Shown: one piece after another, positions 11,738 to 24,504 of the stretch
Layout of the letters: each line of letters opens with the position of its first letter
Numbering within the stretch: position 1 is the stretch's first letter
Assembly (NCBI GenBank): GCA_029931535.1
Contig: JAQPZY010001688.1
Coordinates: 4,705,001 to 4,769,000, forward strand
Length of the DNA stretch: 64,000 bases
Direction: 5' to 3'
Source: Margaritifera margaritifera
Taxonomy: Eukaryota; Mollusca; Bivalvia; Unionida; Margaritiferidae
Notes under the pieces: model-generated
What the model saw: the letters and a program-made list of their open reading frames with translations, nothing else
What the model was told of the DNA's origin: nothing
Database searches by the model: none
Program-made: the position numbers and the translations under genes

Positions 11738-14155
11738 AAACAAGAGCAGCACATGAGGTCCAATACATGTCCGTATAGTCAAAGTTGGGGTGTGCTGACA
11801 GTTGTTTGTATGTGTTTATTTGCAATAGTTTTTTTTTAAATAGTGCAATGTTGGTGTGTGTCTAGAGGTAACTGATGTTACTAGAAACGATATAATTTAA
11901 GAAATCTTGTTTTACGATGTAAATTCAAGTTTCTAAGTAACGCAATGGTCATAAGTCAGTTTGATGGAAAGATTAAGCTGATTTATTTATTTTATTTTAA
12001 GGCTCATCGTAAATTTTGGTGTCTATCTATCAAGTCCCCCAAAAGTCATTAAGCAATCACAAAAATTGATTTGCAAGGGTAAGGTCTAAATAAAGGACAT
12101 GTAAATTCTGTTCAGTTGAAATATGTGAAGCTTGAATTTGATGATCTTCATGAAATAAAGTGCACATCATAATTGTTTTGAATCCATGAAGCTGTTACAA
12201 ACAGTATGGAGTGAAAAGTAGGTTTATGACGGACAGTACATCCGGGTGGACTTAAGTTTTCCGCATGTTTATCTTTACCTTTGAAGTAAGGGACATGACT
12301 GTGGTGCATGCTATGCCATCTAATTAAAATGTATGTCTGTGTAAAGATTCATTAAAAATATCCCCTGTAGTTCAAAAGTTACAGCCATGACTAAGAAAAA
12401 GGTCACGTAGTTACACTTGCCCTTTGTGTGACATTGACCTTTTAGTAATTTTTTGTTTTCTTTTTTGACCGTTTTGTTTGGGTATGCTATGCAACACAGT
12501 CTTTAGTCATGATGAATGTATGTTATACAACACAGTCTCTAGTCATGATGTATGTATGTTATGCAACATTCTTTAGTCATGATGTATGTATGTTATGCAA
12601 CACAGTCTCTAGTCATGATATATGTATGTTATGCAGCAGTCTCTAGTCATGATGTATGTATGTTATGCAACAAAGTCTTTAGTCATGATGTATGTATGTT
12701 ATGCAACAGTCTTTAGTCATGATGTATGTATGTTATGCAACACAATCTTTAGTCATGATGTATGTATGTTATGCAACAGTCTTTAGTCATGATGTATGTA
12801 TGTTATGCAACACAGTCTTTAGTCATGATGTATGTATGTTATGCAACAGTCTTAAGTCATGATGTATGTATGTTATGCAACACAGTCTTTAGTCATGATG
12901 TATGTATGTTATGCAACACAGTCTCTAGTCATGTTGTATGTATGTTATGCAACACAGTCTTTAGTCATGATGTATGTATCTTATGCAACAGTCTTTAGTC
13001 ATGATGTATGTATGTTATGCAACACAGTCTTTAGTCATGATGTATGTATCTTATGCAACAGTCTCTAGTCACGATGTATGTATGTTACGCAACACAGTCT
13101 TTAGTCATGATGTATGTATGTTATGCAACACAGTCTTTAGTCACGATGTATGTATGTTACGCAACACAGTCTTTAGTCATGATGTATGTATGTTACGCAA
13201 CACAGTCTTTAGTCACGATGTATGTATGTTACGCAACACAGTCTTTAGTCATGATGTATGTATTTTATGCAACAGTCTCTAGTCATGATGTATGTATGTT
13301 ATGCAACAGTCTTTAGTCATGATGTATGTATGTTATGCAACACAGTCTTTAGTCATGATGTATGTATCTTATGCAACAGTCTTTAGTCATGATGTATGTA
13401 TGTTACGCAACACAGTCTTTAGTCATGATGTATGTATGTTATGCAAGACAGTCTGTATTCATGATGTATGTATGTTATGCAACAGTCTTCAGTCATGATG
13501 TATGTATGTTATGCAACAGTCTCTAGTCATGATGTATGTATGTTACGCAACACAGTCTTTAGTCATGATGTATGTATGTTATGCAAGAGTCTTTAGTCAT
13601 GATTTATGCATGTTATGCAACACAGTCTTTAGTCATGATGCATGTATGTTATGCAACACAGTCTCTAGTCATGATGTATGTATGGGTAAAGTGTCATGAA
13701 AATATTTTCTTTTCTTCAAAAATTATATCCCACACGAAGACACAATTCACTTAGTTACATTTATTCCTGCCGTGACCATGAACTTGAAGTAGGGGACATA
13801 TCTGTGGTATGCAACACTTCAAATATCCTCACAAAGTTACATTTTCCCTTGCTGTGAATTGGACCTTGACGTGGTGGCCAAACTTTGGTACGCGACACAC
13901 CGTCTAATCATGATATATTTCAGAGTAAAAATTAATGAAAATAACTTGTGTGGCTCTGAAACAGGTCATCACATTTCCCCTTGACCTTTGACCTAGGAAC
14001 CTGATCCTGGGTTGCGGTACAACCTCTACCTATGACATCTTTCATCCGAATCTCTGCAGGACTTGCAAATTAATGAGGCGGAAATGCCAATGTTAACGGT
14101 CGCCCGGACAGACGGACCAAGCCATAACGTAATACGCCTGACTTAAGACTGGCGT
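11738..14155 (+). mobile_element. Interspersed non-autonomous element swollen by a minisatellite
   Basis: The sequence flanking the 34/36-bp array is itself repetitive: GACCTTGAAGTA-GGGGACAT, GTGG-TATGC and AAAAGTTACA/CATTTGCCC blocks occur before (12283-12470) and after (13740-14000) it. The left edge begins AACAAGAGCAGCACATG, close to the ACAAGAG start of the 146-bp-repeat family. The right end has CGGACAGACGGACC, then TACGCC...GGCGTA, a hairpin-like 3' terminus. That arrangement fits Helitron/Helentron-type non-autonomous elements known from bivalves, but the boundaries are inferred. Confidence 0.5.
12483..13685 (+). repeat. 34/36-bp minisatellite, ~34 copies
   Basis: Tandem units carry TTATGCAACACAGTC and TTTAGTCATGATGTATGTA. 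Units are 36 bp when CACAGT is complete and 34 bp when CA is lost. The two lengths mix, so frames keep shifting. The same segment occurs singly and more diverged in the host element (12306-12340, 13889-13925), so the array looks like an internal amplification of that element. Confidence 0.97.
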
Positions 14156-14164
14156 ATGAAATCT

Positions 14165-14450
14165 GTCTGCCACCATATACGAGTCAAAATAAAAAAATTC
14201 AATATCATCAATTATATTACAATCAATCAGTGAGGTCCTGAATTGAAATCACCCGTCATGAGTATGTAAACATGTTCAAAATTAATACAAAATCGAGATA
14301 ATTCAATTAGCATATATAGCTGACATTTTGACTCTAAAACTAAAGGGTCCTTCGATCCCGAAGGTATGTAATATGTATTAGTTCTTAAACAAAGAACGTG
14401 TGTAACATAGGTCATTATGCGGAAAATGGTAATGTTGGTCTAGCATAAAA
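14165..14450 (-). pseudogene. LINE apurinic-type endonuclease fragment
   Basis: The minus strand encodes a stretch with YYIPSG, a helix-like LIELSRFCINFEHVYIL and then MTGDFNSGPH. The G-D-F-N box after a hydrophobic strand is the hallmark of the exonuclease-endonuclease-phosphatase fold in non-LTR retrotransposons. The frame stops just after the box, and similar sequence continues in a shifted frame. The reverse transcriptase part is not adjacent. The fragment is too short to assign to a clade. Confidence 0.65.
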
Positions 14451-14459
14451 GAGAGGAAA

Positions 14460-15540
14460 CTAATTTTTTAAAAATTTGTAAATTCAAATGGCATTCATCG
14501 ATATAATAGTATATAAAGTTGCATATATTGAAATGAAATTAAAACTTTTTGTTAATGCCAAAGCTAATTAAAATTTGTGTCATTCTTATGCATTTATCCA
14601 TTGTTTTACAATCACTATTTACATGTCATGCAATTTTAAAGAAAATATACATAAAAAATCATTTAAAGAAAAATGTCATCTTCCGCCTCTCCGTATTTAT
14701 GTATGATGTGTATAAATTATTTCATCCATTTTGTTTTATGTTGAGTTTAATGGCCGATTCCTACGTTACATAGTAAATGTACCACGTCCAGCCCGTATCT
14801 AACTGCATACAGGGAAAGTCAGTATTGCCAATAACGCTCCCCCATCCCACTCAGCCTCCACCCATACACTCTCTCTCTCTCTCTCTCCACTTCATATAAT
14901 CAACAATGTTGTGTTGTATTCAATAAGCATGCAATGTTTAGAGTAAATAGAGAATCTGATCTGAAACTTCATACAACATTAAACAAACTGCTCTTGTGAT
15001 AAGCAACATAAGACACTCTATCTCACTCAGTCAAAAGTAGAGTTGTAATGGACTTCATCAGCACAGGGTTCCTCACAACACCCTAAAAAGGACTTGAAGG
15101 GATTGAAAGAACCAAACAATACTAATTTGACAATTATCTCCCTTAAATTTTTCCAGTCTCCCTAAGCTTAGTGAGTCCTGTGAACATAACTTATTATGGT
15201 GACTAATATCAATAGATTGGCTCTTATGAAGGGTCTGCTAATCATGCCACATTCCAAGTTTGTTCCGTGCTTCTCATTCTAAAGATGATTTGTTTACTTT
15301 ATTAGCAGGAGGCAGGATATGATAAACTGCTAGGGTCACTGGACTCAATGAATCACTGGTCAGGTTAACCTGTAAATGTCGTATACAATCTCCATATAAC
15401 ATCAAATGACCTGTAACTGCCGTATACAATTTAATTTATTTTCCGCACAATCTCCATATAACATAGAATGAATTCTAGTGTTTGACTAAAGCAAGGACAA
15501 GCTACCGTATGTACTCGCTTATAAGTGGAGTCCAACTGAA
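14460..15540. other. No recognisable feature apart from a short (CT)n
   Basis: AT-rich sequence with a CT run at about 14869-14888. No domain-bearing frame. Confidence 0.4.
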
Positions 15541-15541
15541 A

Positions 15542-15600
15542 ACTGCACAGACCCAGATCTGCAGTCGCATAATGCACCGGCAGACCTGGGTCTATGCAGT
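15542..15600. repeat. Inverted repeat, 21-bp arms
   Basis: ACTGCACAGACCCAGATCTGC and GCAGACCTGGGTCTATGCAGT pair with two mismatches around a ~17-nt loop. Related CAGATC-GGGTCC sequence follows near 15630, so this may be part of a larger foldback. Confidence 0.8.
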
Positions 15601-17420
15601 TTGTTATAAGTAATCAGTATTATGCGGCGGCAGATCAGGGTCCATCTTGTTTGCAGTTGCACTCGATTTATAACAGCTAAAATTCTAGTAGACAAATCAA
15701 ATTCAATTATCACTGTATTTATTATTGTCAGTTCACGTCTTCACTTTTCAATGTTCACAAAGAGTACACAAGAGCAAACTTTTTTGTCTTTTATTTAGAC
15801 TGGTATTTGGGTCAAGTCATAAGACCTGGGGCTAATAATTGTTGGCGTCCAAATTCATTTTTTTTTGACCCACGAAGATCATTGGCAAGGAAATTAAAAT
15901 TGTAATTTGAAAATTGCCCCCGGGTTATCCCTTAAGTTAGAACAGTAAGAGGTCCAGTGAATAAAAGCTTCAAATGTTCTCAACTCATGACATGTTTCTG
16001 TATAGACTGCAGTTCTCAACTCATGACATGTTTCTGTATAGACTGCAGTTATGAAAAGGAGATTATGTTTATTACTAATTTAGGACCTGACTTATACAAA
16101 TAATGTATAAATCTAAAAATATATTTCTAGCCCATACTCATTATGTCATGCTCTTTTTCTCTCTATTTTTATCGTAATAATTCCATTTTGTATCGAATAC
16201 TTTCATCATCGCTGTACAAATGCATATATAACAACCATCCATTACTGGCAATCGCTTATCATGCACATTTCAAAGTTATATCAATAGTAAAGACAACGCA
16301 CAAACATATGATTAAAAAGTCAGTAATATTATCAACGACTTTTTAAAAATAGATAAGGATGCGTGTACTTTCAGTCAAATTCTGACATATAACTGATTGT
16401 CTTATTGAATTTAATAATCATGTGGTTTTTTTAAACTCCATGATGTACCTATACACCAAATATAAGAAGAAATCTTCTCTCTCGCTTTAAAAAAAATTAA
16501 TAACAGTCAAAGAATATATATATATATACTCATTTTCAAACAATAGTGCAGGCTTGCAGCTATAATAACTGTTCTTAAATAATTAAAACTATATTAGTCT
16601 TAGCAACGTGCTAATTAGGTAACAATAATGTTTTCCTTTCCATCTGCTTTTTAACTGATTAAGATCTTATGATAAAGTCTGTTTAGACACCTAGACAAAA
16701 TTAAATTTAATGTGATATAAAAGTTTCTGCATGGGACTTGCAGTGCACCACACGAAATCACATATTGAGTGCCCCAGTTTCTACAAATTAAGCCATTACA
16801 AAATAATGTTGGAATGATACAAAGTATCCAAAGTTTATCGTTTTTAATTTCTATACTTTCAGAATTTGCAGTTTGATGAAAGTCTCCGAATAATTGCCAA
16901 TCTGACTGAACCCCTGTTTCTTAATTGATAATATAGCATAAAATTATCATTTTGTTCAGATCAAAATTCGTGGTTCATGATCTTTTTGAAGAGAGAGAGA
17001 AGAGTTTGTGAAGAGTTTGTGTCAAATTAGATTGTTACTGTAGACAAACTACATAAACAATATAGTACTTCCTAACTCGTTTAAGTTTTAGATCTTTCAG
17101 TAACAGAAATACATTTATCAAGAAATCTCAGTACATTTAATGATACTATTGGTAATCACTTTGAATCTTTGGTATGCTGTGTATAATCAATGCACAAAAT
17201 GTGTAGAATATTTACTGAAAACTAGTATACTAACAAGTTCATGATACGACTTTGAATCAATAGACCGCTAGTTTCTATTCAACTTTCACATCCTGAATAT
17301 TGTGGTTTGTAATCTAATACCCTCATAGATATCGCAATTAAGCCTGCCTTCATTGCAGTAAAAATAATAACTCACTCAACAAAGGACGTTAGGATAGGGT
17401 TCAGATACATGCAATATGTG
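15601..17420. other. No gene seen
   Basis: AT-rich DNA with a direct duplication near 15975-16047 (TCTCAACTCATGACATGTTT twice) and a short TA run near 16517. Nothing else supported. Confidence 0.4.
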
Positions 17421-17441
17421 TTCTACCACTGAGTGGTAGAA
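17421..17441. repeat. Perfect 21-bp palindrome
   Basis: TTCTACCACT-G-AGTGGTAGAA with perfect 10-bp arms. The right half read on the minus strand resembles a tRNA box A (CAGTGGTAGAA), so it may be a relic of a tRNA-derived repeat. Confidence 0.8.
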
Positions 17442-17629
17442 ACACCGTAATGGATAAAGGACTGTTATGTCAATATAACAAGAGGCCAAAGTAAGCATTA
17501 TCTCACTTACTCGTTTACATTCGCCTAAATCCGAAATATGCAAGCGATTGGTTACATATTTTGAACTCGAATTATGAACTGAACCAATCATTGATCGATG
17601 ATGCCAGTAACCAGATACCATATAGAAGA

Positions 17630-17682
17630 CTCTCTCTCTCTCTCTCTGTCTCTGTCTGTCTGTTTGTCTGTCTGTCTCTCTC
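17630..17682. repeat. (CT)n/(GTCT)n microsatellite
   Basis: CT units grading into GTCT units. Confidence 0.95.
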
Positions 17683-17968
17683 AGATGATTAGTTTAGTAG
17701 CTCATTCTCGCCGTTACTGAGTGCGCGCATTTATAATGCACTTCGACTCACACAAATACTTCAAAATGATATTATTGTCAAAGTAGATTGGAATGATTTC
17801 CTTGAAGATATTTAATGCTTGCCACGAATAAGGCCGCCATCCAGCACCAAATCTCAAATCCTAAATATAAAGATAGTTATCCTGCCTTTTGTCTTTCCCG
17901 TGTTCTTTTTCGCTCTAAATGAGTGAACATACACTTATCAACAATCCATGTTTGGCTAGCGGAATCAT

Positions 17969-17971
<3 letters not shown>

Positions 17972-18031
<60 letters not shown>
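17972..18031. repeat. (AG)n microsatellite
   Basis: About 29 uninterrupted AG units. Confidence 0.98.
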
Positions 18032-18033
<2 letters not shown>

Positions 18034-18849
18034 ATGAAAACATAAAAATTGGTTGTTTGTTAATTATCATAAAGTTATGACTTTATTTCAATCCAAAGGC
18101 ACATCGTCCCTGTGACAGTTAATCAAAATATAAACATACCCACCAGGTATACGTGAGATACATTAGTAAGGATGAAAGTATAATTTCTGCTTATACCAGT
18201 ATGAGAGTATAAATTACATTATTACATAATTCATCTTACCGACATTTGTCATCACTCTAACTTATAAATGTAGACGCTGCAAAGTATATCTGCTACAACA
18301 AAACTACACTATATTGATGCATACAATCCAATATGGTATAGAATACATCAATTTTGCCCAAATTAAGAGTTTTCTTAAAAAAGAAAATACAGAAAAAGGA
18401 AAGAGAAAAATAGAGTGGTAGTGGAAGAATTGCATTGATCAAATATTATTTCTGTGTAGATTAATTTTTTTTTGCAGAAAGATTGTGGGAATTTTCACGA
18501 GGTTATTATTTTCAGCATTTAACAACTCAAGGAATTTATAAAAATAAAAAAACCCCAAAAATATAAAAAAACAACAACAAAAAACAAACATTATTTTCGA
18601 ATTTTAGAATATTATGGACATTCCAAAACACAATGAAAATCATCCTCCAAATCTGTTACATAAGTTACATAATGTATGTTTATGTTTCAAAGGAGTGGGC
18701 CTGGATTTATTCCACTTGCCGGCCTCAATATGCAGTTGATGTGAAGAAACCCATGGATATCATACACAAAGTGACATCAGTGTAGGGTCGAAACAAAGCT
18801 TGATTTGATATAATATAGTTAATAACAGAGAGCCTGTAACAAATGGCTA

Positions 18850-20010
18850 AAAATACTAACGTCACTCAAGAGCGAAAATTAGGTCAGAGTGATCTAGTTT
18901 TGTATGACAGTTACTGGTACCTCCAGTTTTCATGAGTGTACGTGAAAGAGGATCAAAACGATGTTAAGGGAGTTACGAACGAATGGTTGAAAGTGCAACA
19001 TTCACTCAATCGTGAAAACTGGGCCATAGTGATCTGATTTTGGTATTGTCATAGTGATCTAATTTTGGCATGGTTGAGTTACTCTCATTGAGCTGCATCA
19101 ACACACCAAATTTTATTAGTGAAGGTGAAATACGGTTTAAGATATTGAGAGGGTAATGAAGGATAGCTGAAAATACAAAAGTTACTAAAGTATAGAATTA
19201 GGTTGCAATGACCTAGTTTATTATATGCTAGAGTTGCACTCCTTGAGATTCATATACATAGCAGTTTTTATTTTTGTTGGTGAAATTGGGTCCAAGATAT
19301 TGAGGGTATACCGAACAAAAAGTTGAAAATACACAAATTTCTCAATCGTGAAAATTAGGACGCATTGATTTAGTTTTGGTATGGTTAGGTTATTCTCTTT
19401 GAGCTGCATCGACATGTCAAGTTTCGGGAGTATAGGTGAAATAGGGTCCATGATATTAAGTGAGAAATAAAACAATAGCTGGAAATATCATATGTCACTC
19501 AAGCGTTAAAATTAGGTCCCATTGACCTAGTTTTTCTAGGATTGGGTCATCTACCTTAAGAAGCATCAACATACCAATTGCAATGGGTGTAGGTGAAATA
19601 GATTCCAATATATGGAGCGTGTAAGTAATGGATACCTTAAAATACAAAAGTCATTCAAGCGTGAGCGTTAAGCCACAGTCACATGTTGTAGTACGATTGA
19701 GCTACTCTCCTTGATATGTATTCACATACAAGTTTTCATGAATGTAGGTGAAAAAGACTTAAAGATATTGAGCATGTAACGAACGAATAGATGAGAATAC
19801 AAAAGTCAATAAAGCATGAATATTCACTCACAGGGATCTAGTTTCGATATGGCATAGTTATTCATCCTGATATGTATCTATATATTATATTTAATGAGTG
19901 CACTTGAATTAGGGTTTATGATATTGAGGGTGTAACGAACGATTAGATGAAAATACAAATGTCACTCAAGAATGAAAATTGGATCACCGTGATTTTATTT
20001 TGAGGTGAAT
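18850..20010 (+). repeat. Degenerate ~155-bp tandem repeat, ~8 units
   Basis: Recurring landmarks in each unit are TCACTCAAG-CGTGAAAATTAGG, GTGATCTAGTTTTG, GAGTTACTCTCCTTGA, GGTGAAATAGGGTCCA-GATATTGAG and GTAACGAACGAATAG. Units have diverged strongly. A single orphan unit lies near 24300-24370, next to a TA tract. The unit type is like the internal repeat of an interspersed element, but no termini were found. Confidence 0.85.
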
Positions 20011-20749
20011 GAGTTACTCTGCTGCATTTACATACCAATTAACGAATCGCGAAGTCAGGCGTAGCAACGTCTACTTCAAAAGCCTAACAACTGTTACTAT
20101 GCCTGACATGATTGCTCCAAAGATGGTGACCATTGGGTACGCTTATACCACGACACTGAATTTGCCCAGTAATTTATCAGAAAATTGCTTCAAAAGGTAT
20201 TGAAATCATGCTAAAATTCAGATAACAAGAATGCAACTATTTTAGCGAAGGCTACTTTTAAGTATGGGAAACGTTTTAAGCGCAATGGAAATGTGATTCG
20301 GCTATCGGCTAAGTATCGTAGGAGTCAGTGAGAAAGTGAGAAAACACACTGTATAAACTCAGATGTTGAACAGATGAAAGTGAATGAAGCCCTCTGTTCT
20401 TGCACAACGAGATGCATTCCATTTGTTTTTCTTACCTTCTTTTAAATAACAGCAAATTTAATTAAAGAAAGGCAGAAAGCGATAAAAATAGAAAGAGAGA
20501 CAAAAAACAAAACTTGTGAGTAGATATACTCATATACTGTGTTGCAAAGTTTAAGATCGTTGATGCAGTTTGTCATCAATGAGCATCCGCTTTTACGCTC
20601 TCCGGTTTTATTTTAATTATTTGTCAACTATTGATCAAAATAATAAATGTAATTGTATCCTTCATTTAAATACAAATTTTAACCGACGTCCGCCGACGTC
20701 ACTGTCTCCTCCCCGCGATATCGTACATTCACAAAAAGAAGTAAACAAC

Positions 20750-21510
20750 CTACTGACATCTACGAAGCCAGGTACTCGTACCTTTCATAACATATATTAC
20801 AAACAAAACAACCTCATGACATCTACGAAGCCAGGTACTCGTACCTTTCATAACATATATTACAAACAAAACAACCTCATGACATCTACCAAGCCATGTA
20901 CTTGTACCTTTCATAACATATATTACAAACAAAACAACCTCATGACATCTACCAAGCCATGTACTTGTACCTTTCATAACATATATTACAAACAAAACAA
21001 CCTCATGACATCTACCAAGCCATGTACTTGTTCCTTTCATAACATATATTACAAACAAAACAACCTCATGACATCTACCAAGCCATGTACTTGTACCTTT
21101 CATAACATATATTACAAACAAAACAACCTCATGACATCTACCAAGCCATGTACTTGTACCTTTCATAACATATATTACAAACAAAACAACCTCATGATAT
21201 CTACCAAGCCAGGTACTCGTACCTTTCATAACATATATTACAAACAAAACAACCTCATGACATCTACCAAGCCATGTACTTGTACCTTTCATAACATATA
21301 TTACAAACAAAACAACCTCATGACATCTACCAAGCCAGGTACTTGTACCTTTCATAACATATGTTACAAACAAAACAACCTCATGACATCTACCAAGCCA
21401 TGTACTTGTACCGTTCATAACATATATTACAAACAAAACAACCTCATGACATCTACCAAGCCATGTACTTGTACCTTTCATAACATATATTACAAACAAA
21501 ACAACCTCAT
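20750..21510 (+). repeat. 63-bp minisatellite, 12 copies
   Basis: Twelve units of 63 bp carry CATGACATCTACCAAGCC, GTACCTTTCATAACATAT and ACAAACAAAACAACCT. The period is 21 codons and contains no stop on either strand, so a 325-codon frame (plus, 20570-21547) and a 285-codon frame (minus, 20750-21607) both run through it. Variation is a few point changes (AGGTACTCG versus ATGTACTTG) and shows no synonymous bias. I read it as satellite DNA, not a protein. Confidence 0.95.
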
Positions 21511-21855
21511 GTGGAGTGGCATAAGCAATAGGAAGGTAAAGAGGTGAATATTTGATACAACAAAGTGCTGATTGGTTATGGCCATGTGGTGCAAACTCCT
21601 TGAGCAAAACGGCTTATTTTTATAACGGAACTCTGTCTTTCGATATTTCTGTTTAAGCTGCTGATTAAATTTATTAACAACATTTTACACGTTTCGTTTA
21701 ATTTATCAGTAATGACCTGAACTATATTTTGGGACAACATTGAGTGTTCTTGTAGTTTATCCTTTGTTTTTATTAAAATTCAATTTTCTTTCAGTTTTTG
21801 TTTTCTTTCTATTTTAAATATGAACAAGTTTCAGAATTTAAAGCGCCCCCCCCCA

Positions 21856-21859
<4 letters not shown>

Positions 21860-21926
<67 letters not shown>
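21860..21926. repeat. (TA)n microsatellite
   Basis: About 33 TA units preceded by a C9-10 run (21844-21854). Confidence 0.98.
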
Positions 21927-21929
<3 letters not shown>

Positions 21930-22288
21930 TGGTTTTTCTGTTGGTGACAGTATACATAATTTGTTCATTTTACTCTAAAAGTTGCCAAAAACGTGTCCTT
22001 TAATATTACCAGAATTGTCATTGCTATAACTAGACAAGTAAGTGACAATTTTACTGACTTATCTTTTTTTATTACCCAGTCTTCCCTTACTTTAAAAATA
22101 ATTATATAATCCTATGCGCTTTGAAATTTTCATATCTCTAACCAACTCTTATATATAATTATAATATATAATTTTTAATTTCCATCTATGGGATAAAATC
22201 AGGCGATGAAAGTATATTGTTCACAAATCAACGCCGGCTACTGGGCAGGCCTTACCTCGGCTATTTCTACCATTGGATTAATTTTAGA

Positions 22289-22310
22289 ATTGACCGAGAA
22301 GTTACGAATG
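22289..22310. repeat. 22-bp inverted-repeat arm flanking copy A (left)
   Basis: ATTGACCGAGAAGTTACGAATG abuts the element's first base. Its reverse complement, with one mismatch, is at 24037-24058, just past the element's end. The other copies of the family lack these arms, so they belong to the target. Confidence 0.85.
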
Positions 22311-24025
22311 AAACAAGAGTCCCTCGAAGGGACTGATATTTTATTGGGCGAAAAGGATTTCCAGGAATTCAAGATAAGACCATTTCTTCTTTTTTTTTGC
22401 CGAGAGTTGAAACCATCTCTGATTTTCTTCAGCGATAACATAATTTTCAAATCAGCTGCTGTGGTGCAAATATTTGATGTCAGCTTGGCACCATTTTCAT
22501 TTAGGACGAAGTAGACATCATTAGAAGTCTTTGCTGAAAACCGCATGTCTTAATGATCATCCATTCAGGGGGAATAGTGACAAGAAGACTTTTAAGACAG
22601 TAGTCGTGGCAGGCATATGGGACGTACGACTGGCACCATTTTCATTTAGCACCAACTAGGTATCGTAAGAAGTCTATTGGTGCAAAACCCCATATTGATA
22701 TAGCCATACATTTGGAAGGAGTAGAGCTAACAATATTGAGGGTAGTCATTTTCATTTAGGACCAACTAGACACCATAAGAACTCTTCTGATAAAAACCCC
22801 ATGTCAAAACGATATTCCATTTAAGAGGAGTAGCGAAATCAAGATCTTCATGATAGTCACATACTGGACGTCAGATCAGCACAATTTTAATTTAGGATCA
22901 ACAAAACATTATAAGAAGTCCTTTAGTGAAAACCCCTTGCTGATATGAGCTTTCATTCAGGAGAAGTAGTGATAACAAGATTTCAAGCTGGCCACAGTGG
23001 CAGTCATATTAGAATCAGATCGGCACCATTTTCGTTTATGGCTAACTAGACATCATAAGAAGTCTTCTGGTGAAAACATCATGTCAATATAACATTCCGT
23101 TCAGGAAGAGTGGCCATAACAAGATTTTCAAGATGGCTGCTGCGACAGCCATATTGAACATCAGATCGGCACCATTTTCATTTAGGACCAACTAGACATC
23201 ACGAGACGTCTTTAGAAGGCTTCATTCAGGAGAAGTAGCGATAACAAGATTTTCAAGATGGCCGCTGTGTGGGGGGCCATATTGGATGTCAGATCAGCAT
23301 GATTTTCATTTAAGACCAACTGGAGACTGTAAGAAGTCCTTTGTTGAAAAATCCACGTCAGTATGTTCAGGTGGAGTTGTAATAACAAGAAGTTCAAGAT
23401 GGCTGCCGTGGCACCCATATTGGATCTCAAAACGATACCATTTTTATTTAAAACCAGCTAGACATCATAAGAAGTCTTTTAGTGAAAACTCCATGTTGAT
23501 ATAACCATCCATGTAGGATGTGTAGCGATAAGAAGATTTTCAAGATGGCCGTTCTGGTGGACATACTGGACATCCGCACGATTTTCATTTTATGACCACT
23601 AGATATCACTGGAAATCTATTAGTGGAAACCCCATGTTGATATTACCATCCATTCAGGACGAGTAGTGATTACTGTATTTTCAAGGTGGCTGTCGTGGCG
23701 GCCATATTGGACATCAGATCGGCACCATCTTCCTTTAGGACAAACTAGATATCATAAGAAGTCTTTCAGTGAAAATCTCACGTTGATATGACCATCGATG
23801 TAGAAGGAGTAGCGATAGCAAGATTTTGGATGCCCAAACAGCACCATTGCCATTTAGGACCAAGTAGACCATGGAATAAATGTGTGCGTGTAAAGTTTCA
23901 TGGCAATCATCCAAGTAGTTTAAGAGGAATAGCGATAACAAACTTGTGCTAACGGAAGCACGGGACGACAGACGACGAAAGATCATCCCGTTAGCTCTTC
24001 TGGTCTATGACCAGTAGAGCCAAAA
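22311..24025 (+). mobile_element. Non-autonomous element with ~146-bp internal repeats, copy A (full length)
   Basis: Starts ACAAGAGTCCCTCGAAGGGAC (a 5' hairpin) and continues through a unique ~200-bp head (GGCGAAAAGGATTTCCAGG, GTTGAAACCATCTCTGAT). It then carries about ten diverged internal units of ~146 bp (AAGATGGC, GGCCATATTGGA, CGGCACCATTTTCATTTAGG, ACATCATAAGAAGTCTTT, GTGAAAACCCCATGT). It ends in CTTGTGCTAACGGAAGC, ACGACAGACGACG and a 3' hairpin CTGGTC-TAT-GACCAG followed by TAGAGCC. Terminal hairpin, no coding capacity and internal tandem repeats are features of Helitron/Helentron-derived elements of bivalves. The class is inference, the family is directly visible. Confidence 0.8.
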
Positions 24026-24036
24026 ATATTTCGATG

Positions 24037-24127
24037 CATTCGCAACTTCTCGGTCAATCCTTGTTTCGTAAAAAGCCAAGGTGGTCCGAATGCAACTATG
24101 TAGGATTGACCTCGAAGTTGCGAATGG
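24037..24127. repeat. Inverted repeat right of copy A
   Basis: Arm 24037-24062 (CATTCGCAACTTCTCGGTCA) and arm 24103-24127 (ATTGACCTCGAAGTTGCGAA) pair. Together with 22289-22310 there are three copies of one ~22-bp motif in alternating orientation. Confidence 0.8.
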
Positions 24128-24415
24128 GTAAAATTGCGGCAACTGTGTTATTTACGAGGCGTTTTTCCTGTCAGTGGCGGAAAGGCCGGAACATGTTCGG
24201 GCTGGCTTCACCTGCGCTGGTTCGTTACTTAATGTAGAGTCACATCGTACGGTAAGAAAATGACTTTTTCATTGGATAAAATTCTGCTGGAAGCGTATTC
24301 TGAAAGATAGGTAATATTTCATGAGTGTAGGGGAATTAGGGTCTAAGACATTAACGGCATGACAAAGAAACAAGTAACTAATAGGCGTGGATTCAGGGCA
24401 AGGGAGGGGAGGGGG

Positions 24416-24421
<6 letters not shown>

Positions 24422-24489
<68 letters not shown>
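24422..24489. repeat. (TA)n microsatellite
   Basis: About 34 TA units with one GA interruption, then a short AC run. Confidence 0.97.
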
Positions 24490-24493
<4 letters not shown>

Positions 24494-24504
24494 CACACAC
24501 ATGA

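Noticed and set aside
12483..13685. CRISPR-like array of ~35-bp repeats
   Set aside because: Units are contiguous with no unique spacers; it is a minisatellite in animal DNA.
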